DNA of 64,000 nt from Pseudomonas sp. IAC-BECa141 (GTDB lineage: Bacteria > Pseudomonadota > Gammaproteobacteria > Pseudomonadales > Pseudomonadaceae). Location: positions 1,426,001 to 1,490,000 of the forward strand of contig NZ_CP065410.1 in the NCBI RefSeq assembly GCF_020544405.1, in the 5' to 3' direction. Below are positions 54,081 to 62,256 of the stretch, piece by piece. The notes beneath the pieces are model-generated. The model was not told the DNA's origin. It did not search any database and saw nothing but the letters and a program-made list of their open reading frames with translations. The position numbers were made by a program, and so were the translations under genes. How positions within the stretch are numbered: the stretch's first letter is position 1; each line of letters begins with the position of its first letter.

Positions 54081-54497
54081 ATGCTCACCGGCCTCAACCA
54101 CCTGACCCTCGCCGTCAGCGACCTGGACCGCAGCCTAGCGTTCTACCGCGATGTGCTGAAGCTGCACGTCGAGGCAATCTGGGACGGCGGTGCCTACCTG
54201 TCGCTCCCGGGCCTGTGGTTGTGCCTGTCGCTTGATCCGAAGCGCCATCCCGAGCCCGCCGCCGACTACACCCACTACGCCTTCAGCATTGGCGCTGCGG
54301 ACTTTGCGCTGTTCGTGCAGCAGCTTCGTGCCGCCAACGTGCAGGAATGGCGCGACAACCGCAGTGAAGGCGCGTCGTTCTACTTCCTCGACCCGGACGG
54401 TCACAAGCTCGAAGCCCACGTCGGTGATCTCGCTTCGCGACTGGCCGCGTGTCGGCAAAAGCCCTACGCGGGCATGCGTTTTTTCAACGAGCCGTGA
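54081..54497 (+). CDS. fosA: Fosfomycin resistance glutathione transferase FosA
   Basis: FosA opens the epoxide of fosfomycin by adding glutathione. The 138-aa protein is a full-length member of the vicinal-oxygen-chelate superfamily. The Mn ligands are visible as His7 (GLNHLTL), His65 (DYTHYAF) and Glu111 (HKLEAHVG). The diagnostic [10 protein letters not shown] and [15 protein letters not shown] stretches match chromosomal FosA of P. aeruginosa, as I recall it. It is intrinsic to many pseudomonads and need not be acquired. Confidence 0.92.
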   Translation: MLTGLNHLTLAVSDLDRSLAFYRDVLKLHVEAIWDGGAYLSLPGLWLCLSLDPKRHPEPAADYTHYAFSIGAADFALFVQQLRAANVQEWRDNRSEGASFYFLDPDGHKLEAHVGDLASRLAACRQKPYAGMRFFNEP

Positions 54498-54557
54498 ATA
54501 TCCACAAACCGCTGGGATAGACTGGCGGCCACGTTTTCCGGGACTTGCAGGTTTTCC

Positions 54558-55196
54558 ATGACTCCATCGTTGCTAATGGCCGTGCTGGCCTCGGGTTTCA
54601 TCTACGGCATCACGCCGGGGCCGGGTGTGCTGGCGGTGTTCGGCATCGGCGCCGCACGTGGGCGGCGGGCCGGGGCGGGGTTCTTGTGCGGGCATCTGCT
54701 GGGCGATGTGATCTGGTGCAGCACCGCGTTGATTGCGATTGTCGGCGCCCGGGAAATCGGCAGCACCGCGTTCGATGTGCTCGGCGTACTCAGCGGCCTG
54801 TACCTGTTCTGGCTCGGCTGGCGCGCGGTGCGGGCCAAGCGCAGCAACGGCGAACAGCCGCAGGGTGCGGCGCGTCAGCCGTTCTGGCACGGCATCCTGT
54901 TCGGGCTGACCAACCCCAAGGCCTACCCGGTGGCGGTGGCGACGTTCACTGCGTTGCTGTCGAGCCGCGCCGAACTGCTTAACTGGTCGATGCTGCCGAT
55001 GCTGATCGCCTTGAGTTTCCTCGGCGGATTGCTCGCCTACGCTATCCTCATTGGCATCGTCGGGGCGCGGCAGGTGCGTACGCTGTATCAGCGCCACGAA
55101 CTGGCGATCACCCGGTTGTGCGGGATCATGTTCATCGGTTTTGCCATCAACGCGCTGGTGCATGCGCTGCCGGGGTTGATGCCGAACAAGGCTTGA
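54558..55196 (+). CDS. LysE/RhtB-family amino-acid exporter
   Basis: The 212-aa inner-membrane protein has six helices. It carries the family motif FIYGITPGPGVLAVFGIG near the N-terminus, and HGILFGLTNPKAYPVAVATF in the middle. Such proteins export amino acids or homoserine lactone-like compounds. It is a single gene after fosA (60-nt gap) with no divergent regulator. Confidence 0.87.
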   Translation: MTPSLLMAVLASGFIYGITPGPGVLAVFGIGAARGRRAGAGFLCGHLLGDVIWCSTALIAIVGAREIGSTAFDVLGVLSGLYLFWLGWRAVRAKRSNGEQPQGAARQPFWHGILFGLTNPKAYPVAVATFTALLSSRAELLNWSMLPMLIALSFLGGLLAYAILIGIVGARQVRTLYQRHELAITRLCGIMFIGFAINALVHALPGLMPNKA

Positions 55197-55273
55197 AAAC
55201 AGTCGCAGGGATGCGAGGTCGAGGTCATGGATGGTTGAACAGTGCTGCATTGCCCGGACACCTACGCTGAACC

Positions 55274-56623
55274 ATGGAAAGCCGAAATTCCGCGCCGCTG
55301 GCGAGTTACATCGATCTGTTGCTGGACGCCGTTTGCGCGGTCGACAAGCAAGGTCGTTTCGTATTTGTCAGTGCGGCCTGCGAGCGGATTCTCGGTTACA
55401 CGCCTGACGAACTGATCGGCCAGGCGATGATCGACTACGTCTACCCGGCGGATCGTGAGCGCACCCTGGCCGCCGCCAGCGACATCATGGGCGGCGAACC
55501 CAAGCTCAATTTCGAAAACCGCTATGTACGCAAGGACGGCAGCGTCGTGCACATTCTGTGGTCGGCGCGCTGGTCGGAAGTCGATCAACTGCGCATCGCC
55601 GTGGCCCGTGACATTACCGAACGCAAACTGGCCGAATCCCGACAGGCGGCGCTGTACGCGATCTCCGAAGCGGCCCATGCGGCGGAGGATCTGCTGGCGC
55701 TGTTCAAGCGCATCCATATGATTATTGGCGAGTGGCTGCCGGCGCTGAATTTCTCCGTGGCGCTGTACGACGAACATTGCGCGCAGTTGAACTTTCCCTA
55801 TCACGTCGACGATAACGAGTTGCAACCGGAGCAACCCGGCACCGTCACCGGGCGCTTGTGTACGGAAGTGATTCGCAGCGGCCAGCCGATCCTCCTGACC
55901 CCGGATTGCCCACACGCGCCGCCGGAGTTCGCAGCGCTGGTAGCCGGTCAGCAATCACCGTGCTGGCTCGGCGTGCCGCTGAGTTCGAAAGACCGCACCA
56001 TCGGCGCGCTGATCGTCAAAAGCCTGCCCGGCGGCGAGCGCTACACCGAGCGCGACAAGGAATTGCTGCAATACGTCTGCGCCCAGGTCGCCACCGCCAT
56101 CGAACGCCAGCGACTGCACGCTCGTCTGCGGCGCATGGCGCAATACGATCAACTGACCCAATTGCCCAATCGCGAACTGCTGCGCGACCGCCTCAAGGCT
56201 GCGCTGAGCCGTGCGCGGGAACAGTCCGGGCACATGGCGCTGCTGTATGTCGATCTGGATCGCTTCAAACAGGTCAACGACACCTTTGGTCATGGGGTCG
56301 GTGACATGCTGTTGCAGACGGTGGCCAACCGGCTCAAGGGCTGTGTGCGCGAAACCGACACCGTGGCGCGGATCGGCGGCGACGAATTCGTGGTGCTGTT
56401 GCACAGCGTCCACGCCGCCGACGATGCCGACAGCGTGGCGGAAAAAATCCGACAGGTACTGGTGCAACCCATGCGCCTGGACGGGCACAACCTGCACATC
56501 GAACCGAGCATTGGCGTGGCCCGTTACCCCGAGCATGGCGACGAGGAACAGCAACTGTTCCGCCACGCCGACCAGGCCATGTACAGCGCCAAGCGCCAGA
56601 ATCATCGGCGGCTGGACAGCTGA
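55274..56623 (+). CDS. PAS-GAF diguanylate cyclase (GGDEF)
   Basis: The 449-aa soluble protein has an N-terminal PAS domain (about residues 10-120; GRFVFVSAACERILGYTPDE). A GAF domain follows (about 130-275), then a GGDEF domain (about 285-449) with the intact active site RIGGDEFVVLL. The feedback I-site RETD lies five residues before GGDEF, so product inhibition by c-di-GMP is expected. No transmembrane segment is present, which points to cytoplasmic sensing of a small ligand or redox state. It has no EAL domain. Confidence 0.92.
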   Translation: MESRNSAPLASYIDLLLDAVCAVDKQGRFVFVSAACERILGYTPDELIGQAMIDYVYPADRERTLAAASDIMGGEPKLNFENRYVRKDGSVVHILWSARWSEVDQLRIAVARDITERKLAESRQAALYAISEAAHAAEDLLALFKRIHMIIGEWLPALNFSVALYDEHCAQLNFPYHVDDNELQPEQPGTVTGRLCTEVIRSGQPILLTPDCPHAPPEFAALVAGQQSPCWLGVPLSSKDRTIGALIVKSLPGGERYTERDKELLQYVCAQVATAIERQRLHARLRRMAQYDQLTQLPNRELLRDRLKAALSRAREQSGHMALLYVDLDRFKQVNDTFGHGVGDMLLQTVANRLKGCVRETDTVARIGGDEFVVLLHSVHAADDADSVAEKIRQVLVQPMRLDGHNLHIEPSIGVARYPEHGDEEQQLFRHADQAMYSAKRQNHRRLDS

Positions 56624-56741
56624 TTGGCAGTTCACCGTTCGTCGCGGCAACCGCAACTTTTCTAAACCTTTGGCGGTGAGGAAATTCTCAATCTAGGCGG
56701 GCACCTGCTCGCTTACGATCAATGCCAAGAGGTAGAGAATC

Positions 56742-56897
56742 ATGCCTAACTCAAGAAACTCGAACTCGGGAAACTTCGCCAACGATCGAACGAAGGCGTC
56801 TGAAGCCGGTCGCAAAGGTGGGAAAACTACCACTACGACTGTCGACAAAGAGCCTAAAACCGACATGGGCCGCAAGCCTGCTCAGAAATCGAAGTAG
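56742..56897 (+). CDS. Small KGG-type stress protein (51 aa)
   Basis: The 51-aa protein is very hydrophilic. Its core ASEAGRKGGKT matches the KGG motif of stress-induced Con-10/GsiB-like proteins, and its ends are rich in Asn, Ser, Thr and Lys. AGAGGTAGAG provides a ribosome binding site before the ATG at 56742. It lies just before the DUF4142 gene, and both families are linked to stress response in pseudomonads. The protein is probably intrinsically disordered. Confidence 0.8.
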   Translation: MPNSRNSNSGNFANDRTKASEAGRKGGKTTTTTVDKEPKTDMGRKPAQKSK

Positions 56898-56972
56898 TCG
56901 GCGAAGGTTGTTTTGATTGAGAGGCGGGGGCGCAAGCTCCCGCTTGAATCTGCAAAGAAGGAGGGCGCGACC

Positions 56973-57473
56973 ATGAGCCGGATGGCCACCCGAGTACGCC
57001 GCATCAGTTTTGTCAGCCTGTTGGGGTTGTTTGCCAGCAGTGCGTTTGCCCAGTCGCCAGCCGACTTTATCAACGAAGCCTCGGCCAAAGGCATGGCCGA
57101 CATCGAGGCCAGTCGTCTGGCGCACAGCAAGGCGGAGTCCAAAGAAGTCAAGGATTACACCATCGTCGTCATCAACGACCGCACCACCGCCAACCAGCAT
57201 CTGGCGAAAATTGCCAAGAAACTGGATCTTCCGGTCGCGCCCCGCGAAGAAGTCGCCGACAAGGCCAAGGCGTTGATGCCGGAGGTCAAAGAGGGCGCGA
57301 GCTTCGATCAGGCGTACGCCGCCAGCCAGGTCAAGGCCACTGAAGAAGCCATCGAGCAGATCCAGCAGGAAGCCCAGACCACCGACGTGCCGGAGATCAA
57401 GGCGTTTGCCGACGAGACTCTGCCGAAATTGCAGAGTCATCTGGAAATGGCCAAGGCCCTGGCCAGTCGCTAA
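56973..57473 (+). CDS. DUF4142 exported protein
   Basis: The 166-aa precursor has a signal peptide (RRISFVSLLGLFASSAFA, cleavage before QSP). A DUF4142 helical, ferritin-like bundle follows, with FINEASAKGMADIEASRLA and a C-terminal helix LPKLQSHLEMAKALA. It is periplasmic and of unknown function, often seen with stress genes. The start at 56973 has a perfect AAGGAGG site; the frame upstream to 56913 lacks one. It is followed by a strong terminator. Confidence 0.9.
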   Translation: MSRMATRVRRISFVSLLGLFASSAFAQSPADFINEASAKGMADIEASRLAHSKAESKEVKDYTIVVINDRTTANQHLAKIAKKLDLPVAPREEVADKAKALMPEVKEGASFDQAYAASQVKATEEAIEQIQQEAQTTDVPEIKAFADETLPKLQSHLEMAKALASR

Positions 57474-57486
57474 CGCCGAGGTAAAG

Positions 57487-57513
57487 AAAACGGCGCTCAT
57501 GGCGCCGTTTTTG
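57487..57513. terminator. Rho-independent terminator after the DUF4142 gene
   Basis: AACGGCGC and GCGCCGTT form an 8-bp stem followed by TTTTTGTTG. An A-run precedes it, so it also suits the convergent iron-permease-like gene ending at 57520. Confidence 0.9.
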
Positions 57514-57519
57514 TTGTCT

Positions 57520-57930
57520 TCAACAGTCGTTCAGATTCTGTTTCGGCTTGCTCTTGTCCCCCAGGCCTTCCAGGTCAAACACCTCGTTTTCACCCATTGC
57601 CCGGTAATGCCGGCGCAGCGCTTCCAGCTGCTTGAGATCCAGCGACTCCAGCCCGAGCATCGCGTTCTGTGCTTCCTTGGTGACCCGCAGCAACTCATCG
57701 AGTTTCAAATGAATGATGTCGGTGTCGCGGTTCTGAGTGTTCTGGATCAGGAACACCATCAGGAACGTGATGATCGTGGTCGAGGTATTGATGATCAGTT
57801 GCCAGGTGTCGTTGTAATCGAAAATCGGCCCGCTCAACCCCCAAAGCCCGATCAGAATCAAAGCCCCCATGAACGTCTTGGGGCTACCGGCCCAGAGCGC
57901 CAGCGTTTGGGAGATCTTTGCGAATTTCAT
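57520..57930 (-). CDS. Low-affinity iron permease family membrane protein
   Basis: The 136-aa protein has two transmembrane helices (residues about 20-37 and 47-62) with the family stretch TSTTIITFLMVFLIQNTQNR between and after them, then a charged cytoplasmic tail (DTDIIHLKLDELLRVTKEA). It matches PF04120, named after yeast Fet4, but the bacterial members are short and iron transport is unproven. It is convergent with the DUF4142 gene. Confidence 0.85.
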   Translation of the reverse strand: MKFAKISQTLALWAGSPKTFMGALILIGLWGLSGPIFDYNDTWQLIINTSTTIITFLMVFLIQNTQNRDTDIIHLKLDELLRVTKEAQNAMLGLESLDLKQLEALRRHYRAMGENEVFDLEGLGDKSKPKQNLNDC

Positions 57931-58143
57931 GGCTGTGTTCCTTGTTGGGGGGCTTGAAATTCAGACATCGGGGGCCGTGTGAAAATTCTACTTACAGTTT
58001 TCTGAATCCCTGTGCGCATGGTGAAGACAGCGCTCCCGGCGATATCGGACGTACGTAGGGGAAGGCAGATAAACACGATCGCTGTATCGTGACGGCAGCC
58101 GCTTTTGCACGTTTCGCCAAAACGTCCACGACAGGAGAACGCA

Positions 58144-58914
58144 ATGACCTGGTCCGCCAAGCAATACGTCACTTTCGAAGATGAACGCACCCGCCCGGCC
58201 CGCGATTTGCTGGCGGCGATTCCGACGCCCGAGGCACGTTCCGTGGTTGATATCGGTTGTGGTCCCGGTAACTCGACCGAGCTTTTGGTGGAGCGTTTTC
58301 CGGGGGCGAAAGTGCGGGGGCTCGACAGTTCGCCGGACATGATCGATGCCGCGCGCAAGCGTCTGCCGCAGTTGCAGTTCGAGGTGGCGGACATTGATCA
58401 ATGGGCGGATGCAGGGCCGTTCGATGTGATTTTTGCCAACGCCGTTTTGCAGTGGGTGCCGGATCACGCGACCTTGTTGCCGGCGCTGGCGGGCAAGTTG
58501 GCGCAGGGTGGCAGTCTGGCGATTCAGATGCCGGACAACCTCAACGAGCCGTCCCATCGGTTGATGCGTGAAGTGGCGGCCAACGGGCCGTGGGCCGACA
58601 AACTGGCGGGCGCGGCGGGGCAGCGGACCGAGATGGCGGATGCCAGTTCTTATTTTTCGATGCTGCGTCCGCATTGCGCACGGGTCGATGTGTGGCGCAC
58701 CACGTATCACCATCAGTTGGCGGGCGGGGCTTCGGGCGTTGTCGAGTGGTTCAAGGGCAGCGGTCTGATTCCGTTCCTCAGCCCGCTGGCGGAAGCGGAG
58801 CGGGCGGAGTATCTGGCGCACTATCTGGCGGAGGTCGCGAAGGCGTATCCGGCACTGGCGGATGGTTCGGTGCTGTTGCCGTTTCCACGGTTGTTCATTG
58901 TCGCCACACGTTGA
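58144..58914 (+). CDS. tam: Trans-aconitate 2-methyltransferase Tam
   Basis: Tam methylates trans-aconitate, a toxic by-product of the TCA cycle. The 256-aa protein begins MTWSAKQYVTFEDERTRPAR, the family start, and has motif I VVDIGCGPGNSTELL, the acidic LDSSPDMIDAA and IFANAVLQWVPDH as motif IV. The C-terminal half (ANGPWADKLAGAA, VEWFKGSGLIPFL) also fits Tam. The ATG at 58144 is preceded by AGGAGAACGCA. It is followed by a strong terminator. Confidence 0.92.
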   Translation: MTWSAKQYVTFEDERTRPARDLLAAIPTPEARSVVDIGCGPGNSTELLVERFPGAKVRGLDSSPDMIDAARKRLPQLQFEVADIDQWADAGPFDVIFANAVLQWVPDHATLLPALAGKLAQGGSLAIQMPDNLNEPSHRLMREVAANGPWADKLAGAAGQRTEMADASSYFSMLRPHCARVDVWRTTYHHQLAGGASGVVEWFKGSGLIPFLSPLAEAERAEYLAHYLAEVAKAYPALADGSVLLPFPRLFIVATR

Positions 58915-58921
58915 AATGAAA

Positions 58922-58950
58922 AAAGGGCCGATTTGATCGGCCCTTTCTTT
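58922..58950. terminator. Bidirectional terminator after tam
   Basis: AAAGGGCCGAT (58922-58932) and ATCGGCCCTTT (58936-58946) form an 11-bp stem followed by CTTT. It also ends the minus-strand methyltransferase gene (stop at 58956). Confidence 0.9.
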
Positions 58951-58955
58951 GGCGG

Positions 58956-59684
58956 TCAGCGCTGTACGGCGACCAGCATCATCATCGGCCGCTCACGCTC
59001 TTCAGCGAGCGCTGGTTGCGCGGCCACTTCGGCATCGCTCGGGCCCCATTCGTCGACGTGTTGAATCGTGAACCCGGCGTCGATCAACGCGTTGAGTAGC
59101 GTGCCGACCGTACGATGCTGCTTGATCACGCCGTCGGCCAGCCAGTTGGTCACCCGCTCGCCTTCCATCTGATAACTGTCCAGCGGCCAGCGCTTGTGGC
59201 CTTCGCTGTCGATCAGCCAGCCCGGATTGCGCGGCGCCATGAAGATCGGGTGCTCAATGGAAAACACAAAGTGCGCACCGGGTTTAAGCGCCGCGTGCAG
59301 TTTGGCGAACAGCCCCGAGAGATCCTTGATGTAGTGCAGCGCCAGTGAGCTGTAGGCCAGATCGTAAGTGCATGCAGGCAAGTCGAGATGTTCCAGGTCG
59401 GCACGTTCGTAGCGGATGTTCGCGGCCGAGGTGGTTTCCTTCGCTCGTGCGAGCATTTTCTCCGAGACATCCAGCCCCAGCACCTCGGCTGCGCCGTGTT
59501 CGCTGGCCCAGCGACAGAACCAGCCATAGCCGCAGCCCAGATCCACCACCTGCAAACCGTGCAGGGAGGGCAACAAAGCTTTCAGCGCCGGCCATTCCGG
59601 CGCGGCATCGAGGCCGCCGATGGAGCGGTTCATCTGGCTGTAGCCCTGGAAAAATTCGGGGTCGTCGTAGATGTTTTGGGTCAT
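58956..59684 (-). CDS. SAM-dependent methyltransferase (class I, Methyltransf_11-like)
   Basis: The 242-aa protein has motif I VVDLGCGYGWFCRWA near residue 50, the acidic VLGLDVSEKMLARA, and motif IV SSLALHYIKDLSGLF. The C-terminal half resembles small-molecule O/N-methyltransferases. It is convergent with tam and shares its terminator. The substrate is unknown. Confidence 0.83.
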   Translation of the reverse strand: MTQNIYDDPEFFQGYSQMNRSIGGLDAAPEWPALKALLPSLHGLQVVDLGCGYGWFCRWASEHGAAEVLGLDVSEKMLARAKETTSAANIRYERADLEHLDLPACTYDLAYSSLALHYIKDLSGLFAKLHAALKPGAHFVFSIEHPIFMAPRNPGWLIDSEGHKRWPLDSYQMEGERVTNWLADGVIKQHRTVGTLLNALIDAGFTIQHVDEWGPSDAEVAAQPALAEERERPMMMLVAVQR

Positions 59685-60033
59685 GGATTTGCTGCTCTTT
59701 TGAATTTGATTTGGGTGGCTCGGAGGCCACGGATTTGAATCCCTCGAAACGTGAAGGCGCGTATTCGTCGATGGCCGCGCAGGGGGAGGGTGGTGGGCGA
59801 TGGGGAAATGCTAGCGGGTCGTGGCGAGCGTGAGAACCAGGGGAATGTTGGGGATCTGTAAACGTGGTTTTTCGATTCGGGATGTTTAAAGAGTGGGTTC
59901 CGTTCACTGAACCTTCCCACAAGGTTTTCAGGTTGTCCGTCGGAAGTGCGGTCTCTAGCCTGTGAGGGTCGCTGATGAATCGGCGATCGGGATTGGAACC
60001 CCGCGGCTTATCAAAAAAGCAAAAGCAGCTTTC
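59685..60033. other. Intergenic region upstream of the DUF6124 leader
   Basis: This 349-nt stretch contains the promoter region of the minus-strand methyltransferase gene. It also has one copy of TTGGAACC (59993-60000), which could pair with GGTTCCAA at 60131. No gene was supported here. Confidence 0.5.
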
Positions 60034-60212
60034 ATGACGTATGCTTGCCCGCCTTCATGGTGCGCACTCTGTTATGGCGGCTGTGCGCGAGAGACTTCGA
60101 GTCTGTCGGGCTTTTGGCTTTTTTCGCCCGGGTTCCAACTCGTGTACAGCTGCCACCTCTTCGATTGGAACCGAGTAGGTCAGCTCCACCTATCGACCAG
60201 AAAGAAGCCATT
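59993..60212 (+). ncRNA. Structured 5' leader of the DUF6124 gene (candidate cis-regulatory RNA)
   Basis: Several helices can be drawn by hand. P1 pairs GGCGGCTGT (60076-60084) with ACAGCTGCC (60146-60154), nine pairs with one G-U. It encloses a hairpin AGACT-TCG-AGTCT (60092-60104) and a hairpin CGGGC/GCCCG (60107-60111 with 60126-60130). GGTTCCAA (60131-60138) can pair with TTGGAACC at 60165-60172, which would cross P1, or with the copy at 59993-60000. ACCTC (60155-60159) can pair with GAGTAGGT (60173-60180). The mutually exclusive options look like an attenuator or riboswitch. From memory, very similar leaders precede other DUF6124-type genes in pseudomonads. Confidence 0.55.
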
Positions 60213-60216
60213 ATGA
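60034..60216 (+). CDS. Possible leader-peptide ORF coupled to the DUF6124 gene (60 aa)
   Basis: A 60-codon frame starts at ATG 60034 and ends at TGA 60214-60216, overlapping the DUF6124 ATG (60213) as ATGA. It spans the whole structured leader. The predicted peptide is cysteine-rich (ACPPSWCALCYGGCARE), an odd composition. The site upstream is weak (AAAAGCAGCTTTC). It may be a regulatory leader ORF or a by-product of a structured RNA. Conservation of the frame in homologous leaders would decide. Confidence 0.35.
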   Translation: MTYACPPSWCALCYGGCARETSSLSGFWLFSPGFQLVYSCHLFDWNRVGQLHLSTRKKPL

Positions 60217-60580
60217 AGAAGCCAACCCCGAATCCCCCGACGTCGAAACCGACCCAACATCCCCGTACGTCTCGATCGACTGCAGAAAACTCAACGACGC
60301 CGCCAACCGCGCCCTCGACCACTACCTCAGCCCAGGCGCCCATGTCATGGGCACGACCAACCAACCCGACCCGATGTACTTCGCCAACCCGGCCTACGAC
60401 ACCGAATCCCTGCTGGCCAACGCCAGCGAGTCCCTGGGCTCGGCCTCCGAGATGCTCAACAACTTCGCCGCCACCCTCGACCCCACCCACCGCAGAACCG
60501 CGATAGGCATTGCGCAGTTGGTGATGCTGGGGGAATTGGCGGTGAATCAGGCGCTGGATCATGTTGAGGTGAAGGACTGA
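60213..60580 (+). pseudogene. DUF6124-family gene with an apparent 1-nt frameshift
   Basis: The start MKKPTPNPP at 60213 matches the N-terminus of DUF6124 proteins as I recall it. The rest (DVETDPTSPY, then ANRALDHYLSPGAHVMG, ESLLANASESLGSASEM, IGIAQLVMLGELAVNQAL) continues in another frame. The switch falls at a run of five C (60234-60238). A sixth C would restore a 122-aa protein of normal length. The reading frame is otherwise intact, so this is either a recent mutation, a programmed slip or a sequencing error. An internal ATG at 60347 would give 77 aa. The function of the family is unknown. Confidence 0.75.
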
Positions 60581-60604
60581 TTTGCAGATGTTTTGGCAGG
60601 TATA

Positions 60605-60633
60605 AAAAAACCGGTCATCGCGACCGGTTTTTT
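60605..60633. terminator. Bidirectional rho-independent terminator
   Basis: CCGGTC and GACCGG around ATCGC, flanked by A6 and T6. It lies between the DUF6124 gene (stop 60580) and hipA (minus strand, stop 60661). Confidence 0.92.
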
Positions 60634-60660
60634 CATTTTTGGCGCTTTGGCAGAGCAATC

Positions 60661-61920
60661 TCAGCGAAGCCGCTCGACGTTTTCATCGATTCGTTTCTGG
60701 ATAGTCCGCAACGTGTCCTGAGTGATGATGCCGGGGTACATCTTTTCTGCCATCGTCGCGAACTGATCAGCCACCTCGCAGAATCGGGCGATGATGCCGT
60801 CGGCCGGTTCAGTCGATACTTCCGCTTCCTCTGCAAGGTCGAGCATGGCTTTTCGTCCGATCTCCAATGCTTCGCCCATGACGTCCATCTGGTGGTATCC
60901 GCCGGGACCCTCACAGAAGGTCACATCGTAGGCGGGCGCCAGCGTCCATTGGCCCGATTTAGACATGATGTAGGCGAAGTTCTTCGGGTGGTCATCGCGG
61001 TTGTTGAACGCGACGTTGAAGACTACACGCTCAAACGCGAGCGCTTTCTCTCGTACGTCATTGGTGCAGAGATGGGTCGCACGCAAGAAGTTGACGTAGT
61101 CCAGCGCACCGGCATTCTGGAAGTCGGCGGCAGTGAAGGCCGCGAGACTTTGCATCGGCACGCGTAAGTTGTCTTCGCGATCAAAGCGTTTGGTAGCAAA
61201 CGCTGCCAGCCCGTTCGGCAGGCTGAAGTACTGAGTGTCAGGTGTGTTTATTCCACACATCCGCAAGCATTCGGCGTAGACCATTTCGATGGCACATACC
61301 TCGGGGTGCTCCTGCCGGGCGGGAAACTTGACCAGCCAGGCCTCGAAGCCTGATCTGGCTATGGTGGTAAAGATGCCTGTTCGCGGATCGCGATAGACCA
61401 AGGCTTTTGGTCTGGCACCCTGCGGAGATCCACCCACCAGCAACAGCTGTTGCAAGAACTCGCCACCCTCACCCTTGAGGACTTCCTGCACCTCGGCAGC
61501 CAGCAGATCAATGGAGACCTCAACTTGCGGCTCCAGCGCCTCGGGTGCTACCGGCTCGAATGACATTGCGCCCATGGCATTGTTGCCGATGTAAGCGAGG
61601 CGCTCGAGTGGGCCGATACGTGCGGAATTAAGGCCGCGCCGCTTGAACAATCGATCCATCAGCAGCATGCCCCAGCCATCCGGCAGCGCATCGTAGACCG
61701 GTCCAGGCAAACCCAATTGATGGAGCGGAAAGTCCCGCCGTAACTTGGGGCCTTCCAATGGAAGTCTGTACGCCGACAATTCCAGACCTCTGTTCTTTGC
61801 CTCGTCGCTGTACTCGAACACGATCAGTGGGCGACCGGTGATAGCCGTCGTGGAAACGAGCGTGCCCCACCGCCAGTGTTCACCCCAGCCATCGTAGTAG
61901 ACGTCCACTTGTTCAAGCAT
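60661..61920 (-). CDS. HipA-family serine/threonine kinase (toxin)
   Basis: The 419-aa protein has the HipA N-terminal subdomain 1 (about residues 1-120) and the kinase-like C-terminal domain (from about 160). VGGSPQGARPKALVY provides the glycine/lysine loop. The catalytic NRDDHPKNFA and metal-binding APAYDVTF residues are intact, so kinase activity is expected. In E. coli HipA phosphorylates GltX and stops growth. The ATG at 61920 overlaps the hipB-like stop by 8 bases, the usual antitoxin-first order. Confidence 0.87.
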   Translation of the reverse strand: MLEQVDVYYDGWGEHWRWGTLVSTTAITGRPLIVFEYSDEAKNRGLELSAYRLPLEGPKLRRDFPLHQLGLPGPVYDALPDGWGMLLMDRLFKRRGLNSARIGPLERLAYIGNNAMGAMSFEPVAPEALEPQVEVSIDLLAAEVQEVLKGEGGEFLQQLLLVGGSPQGARPKALVYRDPRTGIFTTIARSGFEAWLVKFPARQEHPEVCAIEMVYAECLRMCGINTPDTQYFSLPNGLAAFATKRFDREDNLRVPMQSLAAFTAADFQNAGALDYVNFLRATHLCTNDVREKALAFERVVFNVAFNNRDDHPKNFAYIMSKSGQWTLAPAYDVTFCEGPGGYHQMDVMGEALEIGRKAMLDLAEEAEVSTEPADGIIARFCEVADQFATMAEKMYPGIITQDTLRTIQKRIDENVERLR

Positions 61921-62230
61921 TTCCTGATTTCCTTTTTATGCGCTGACGCCTGGAGCTGTCTTCGTAACGAAGGATGTCGTCCAGGCTGTCCAGTTTTGGC
62001 AAGAACAGGTCTTCGATTTCCTGGACGCGCCCCACAACCATGGCCACTCGGACTACGGTTTCGAAACTGACATTGCGCCCGGCTTCAAGGTTGGCCACCG
62101 TATTGGTGCCGACACCTGCGCGAGCAGCCACATCGGCTTGCGTCATCTGCAGGGCTATCCGCTCTGTGCGCAGGCGTTGGCAGAGCCGTTTGACGATCTC
62201 GCTTGGTTTGCTGAGGCTTAATTCCAGCAT
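61913..62230 (-). CDS. HipB-like XRE antitoxin
   Basis: The 105-aa DNA-binding protein has a helix-turn-helix at about residues 27-55 (MTQADVAARAGVGTNTVANL) and a basic C-terminal tail (SRRQRIKRKSG). It should bind the HipA-like kinase and repress the operon. I chose the ATG at 62230, with AAGG 9 nt upstream; the frame extends to 62290 across the presumed promoter. An inverted repeat at 62257-62285 is a candidate operator. Confidence 0.82.
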   Translation of the reverse strand: MLELSLSKPSEIVKRLCQRLRTERIALQMTQADVAARAGVGTNTVANLEAGRNVSFETVVRVAMVVGRVQEIEDLFLPKLDSLDDILRYEDSSRRQRIKRKSGNA

Positions 62231-62256
62231 GGTGTGCCTTATGTCGCATAAAGGTC

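Noticed and set aside
60045..60506. 153-codon Pro/Thr/Ser-rich frame through the DUF6124 region
   Set aside because: After the C-run it is an out-of-frame reading of the DUF6124 domain; only its first residues from 60213 belong to the gene.
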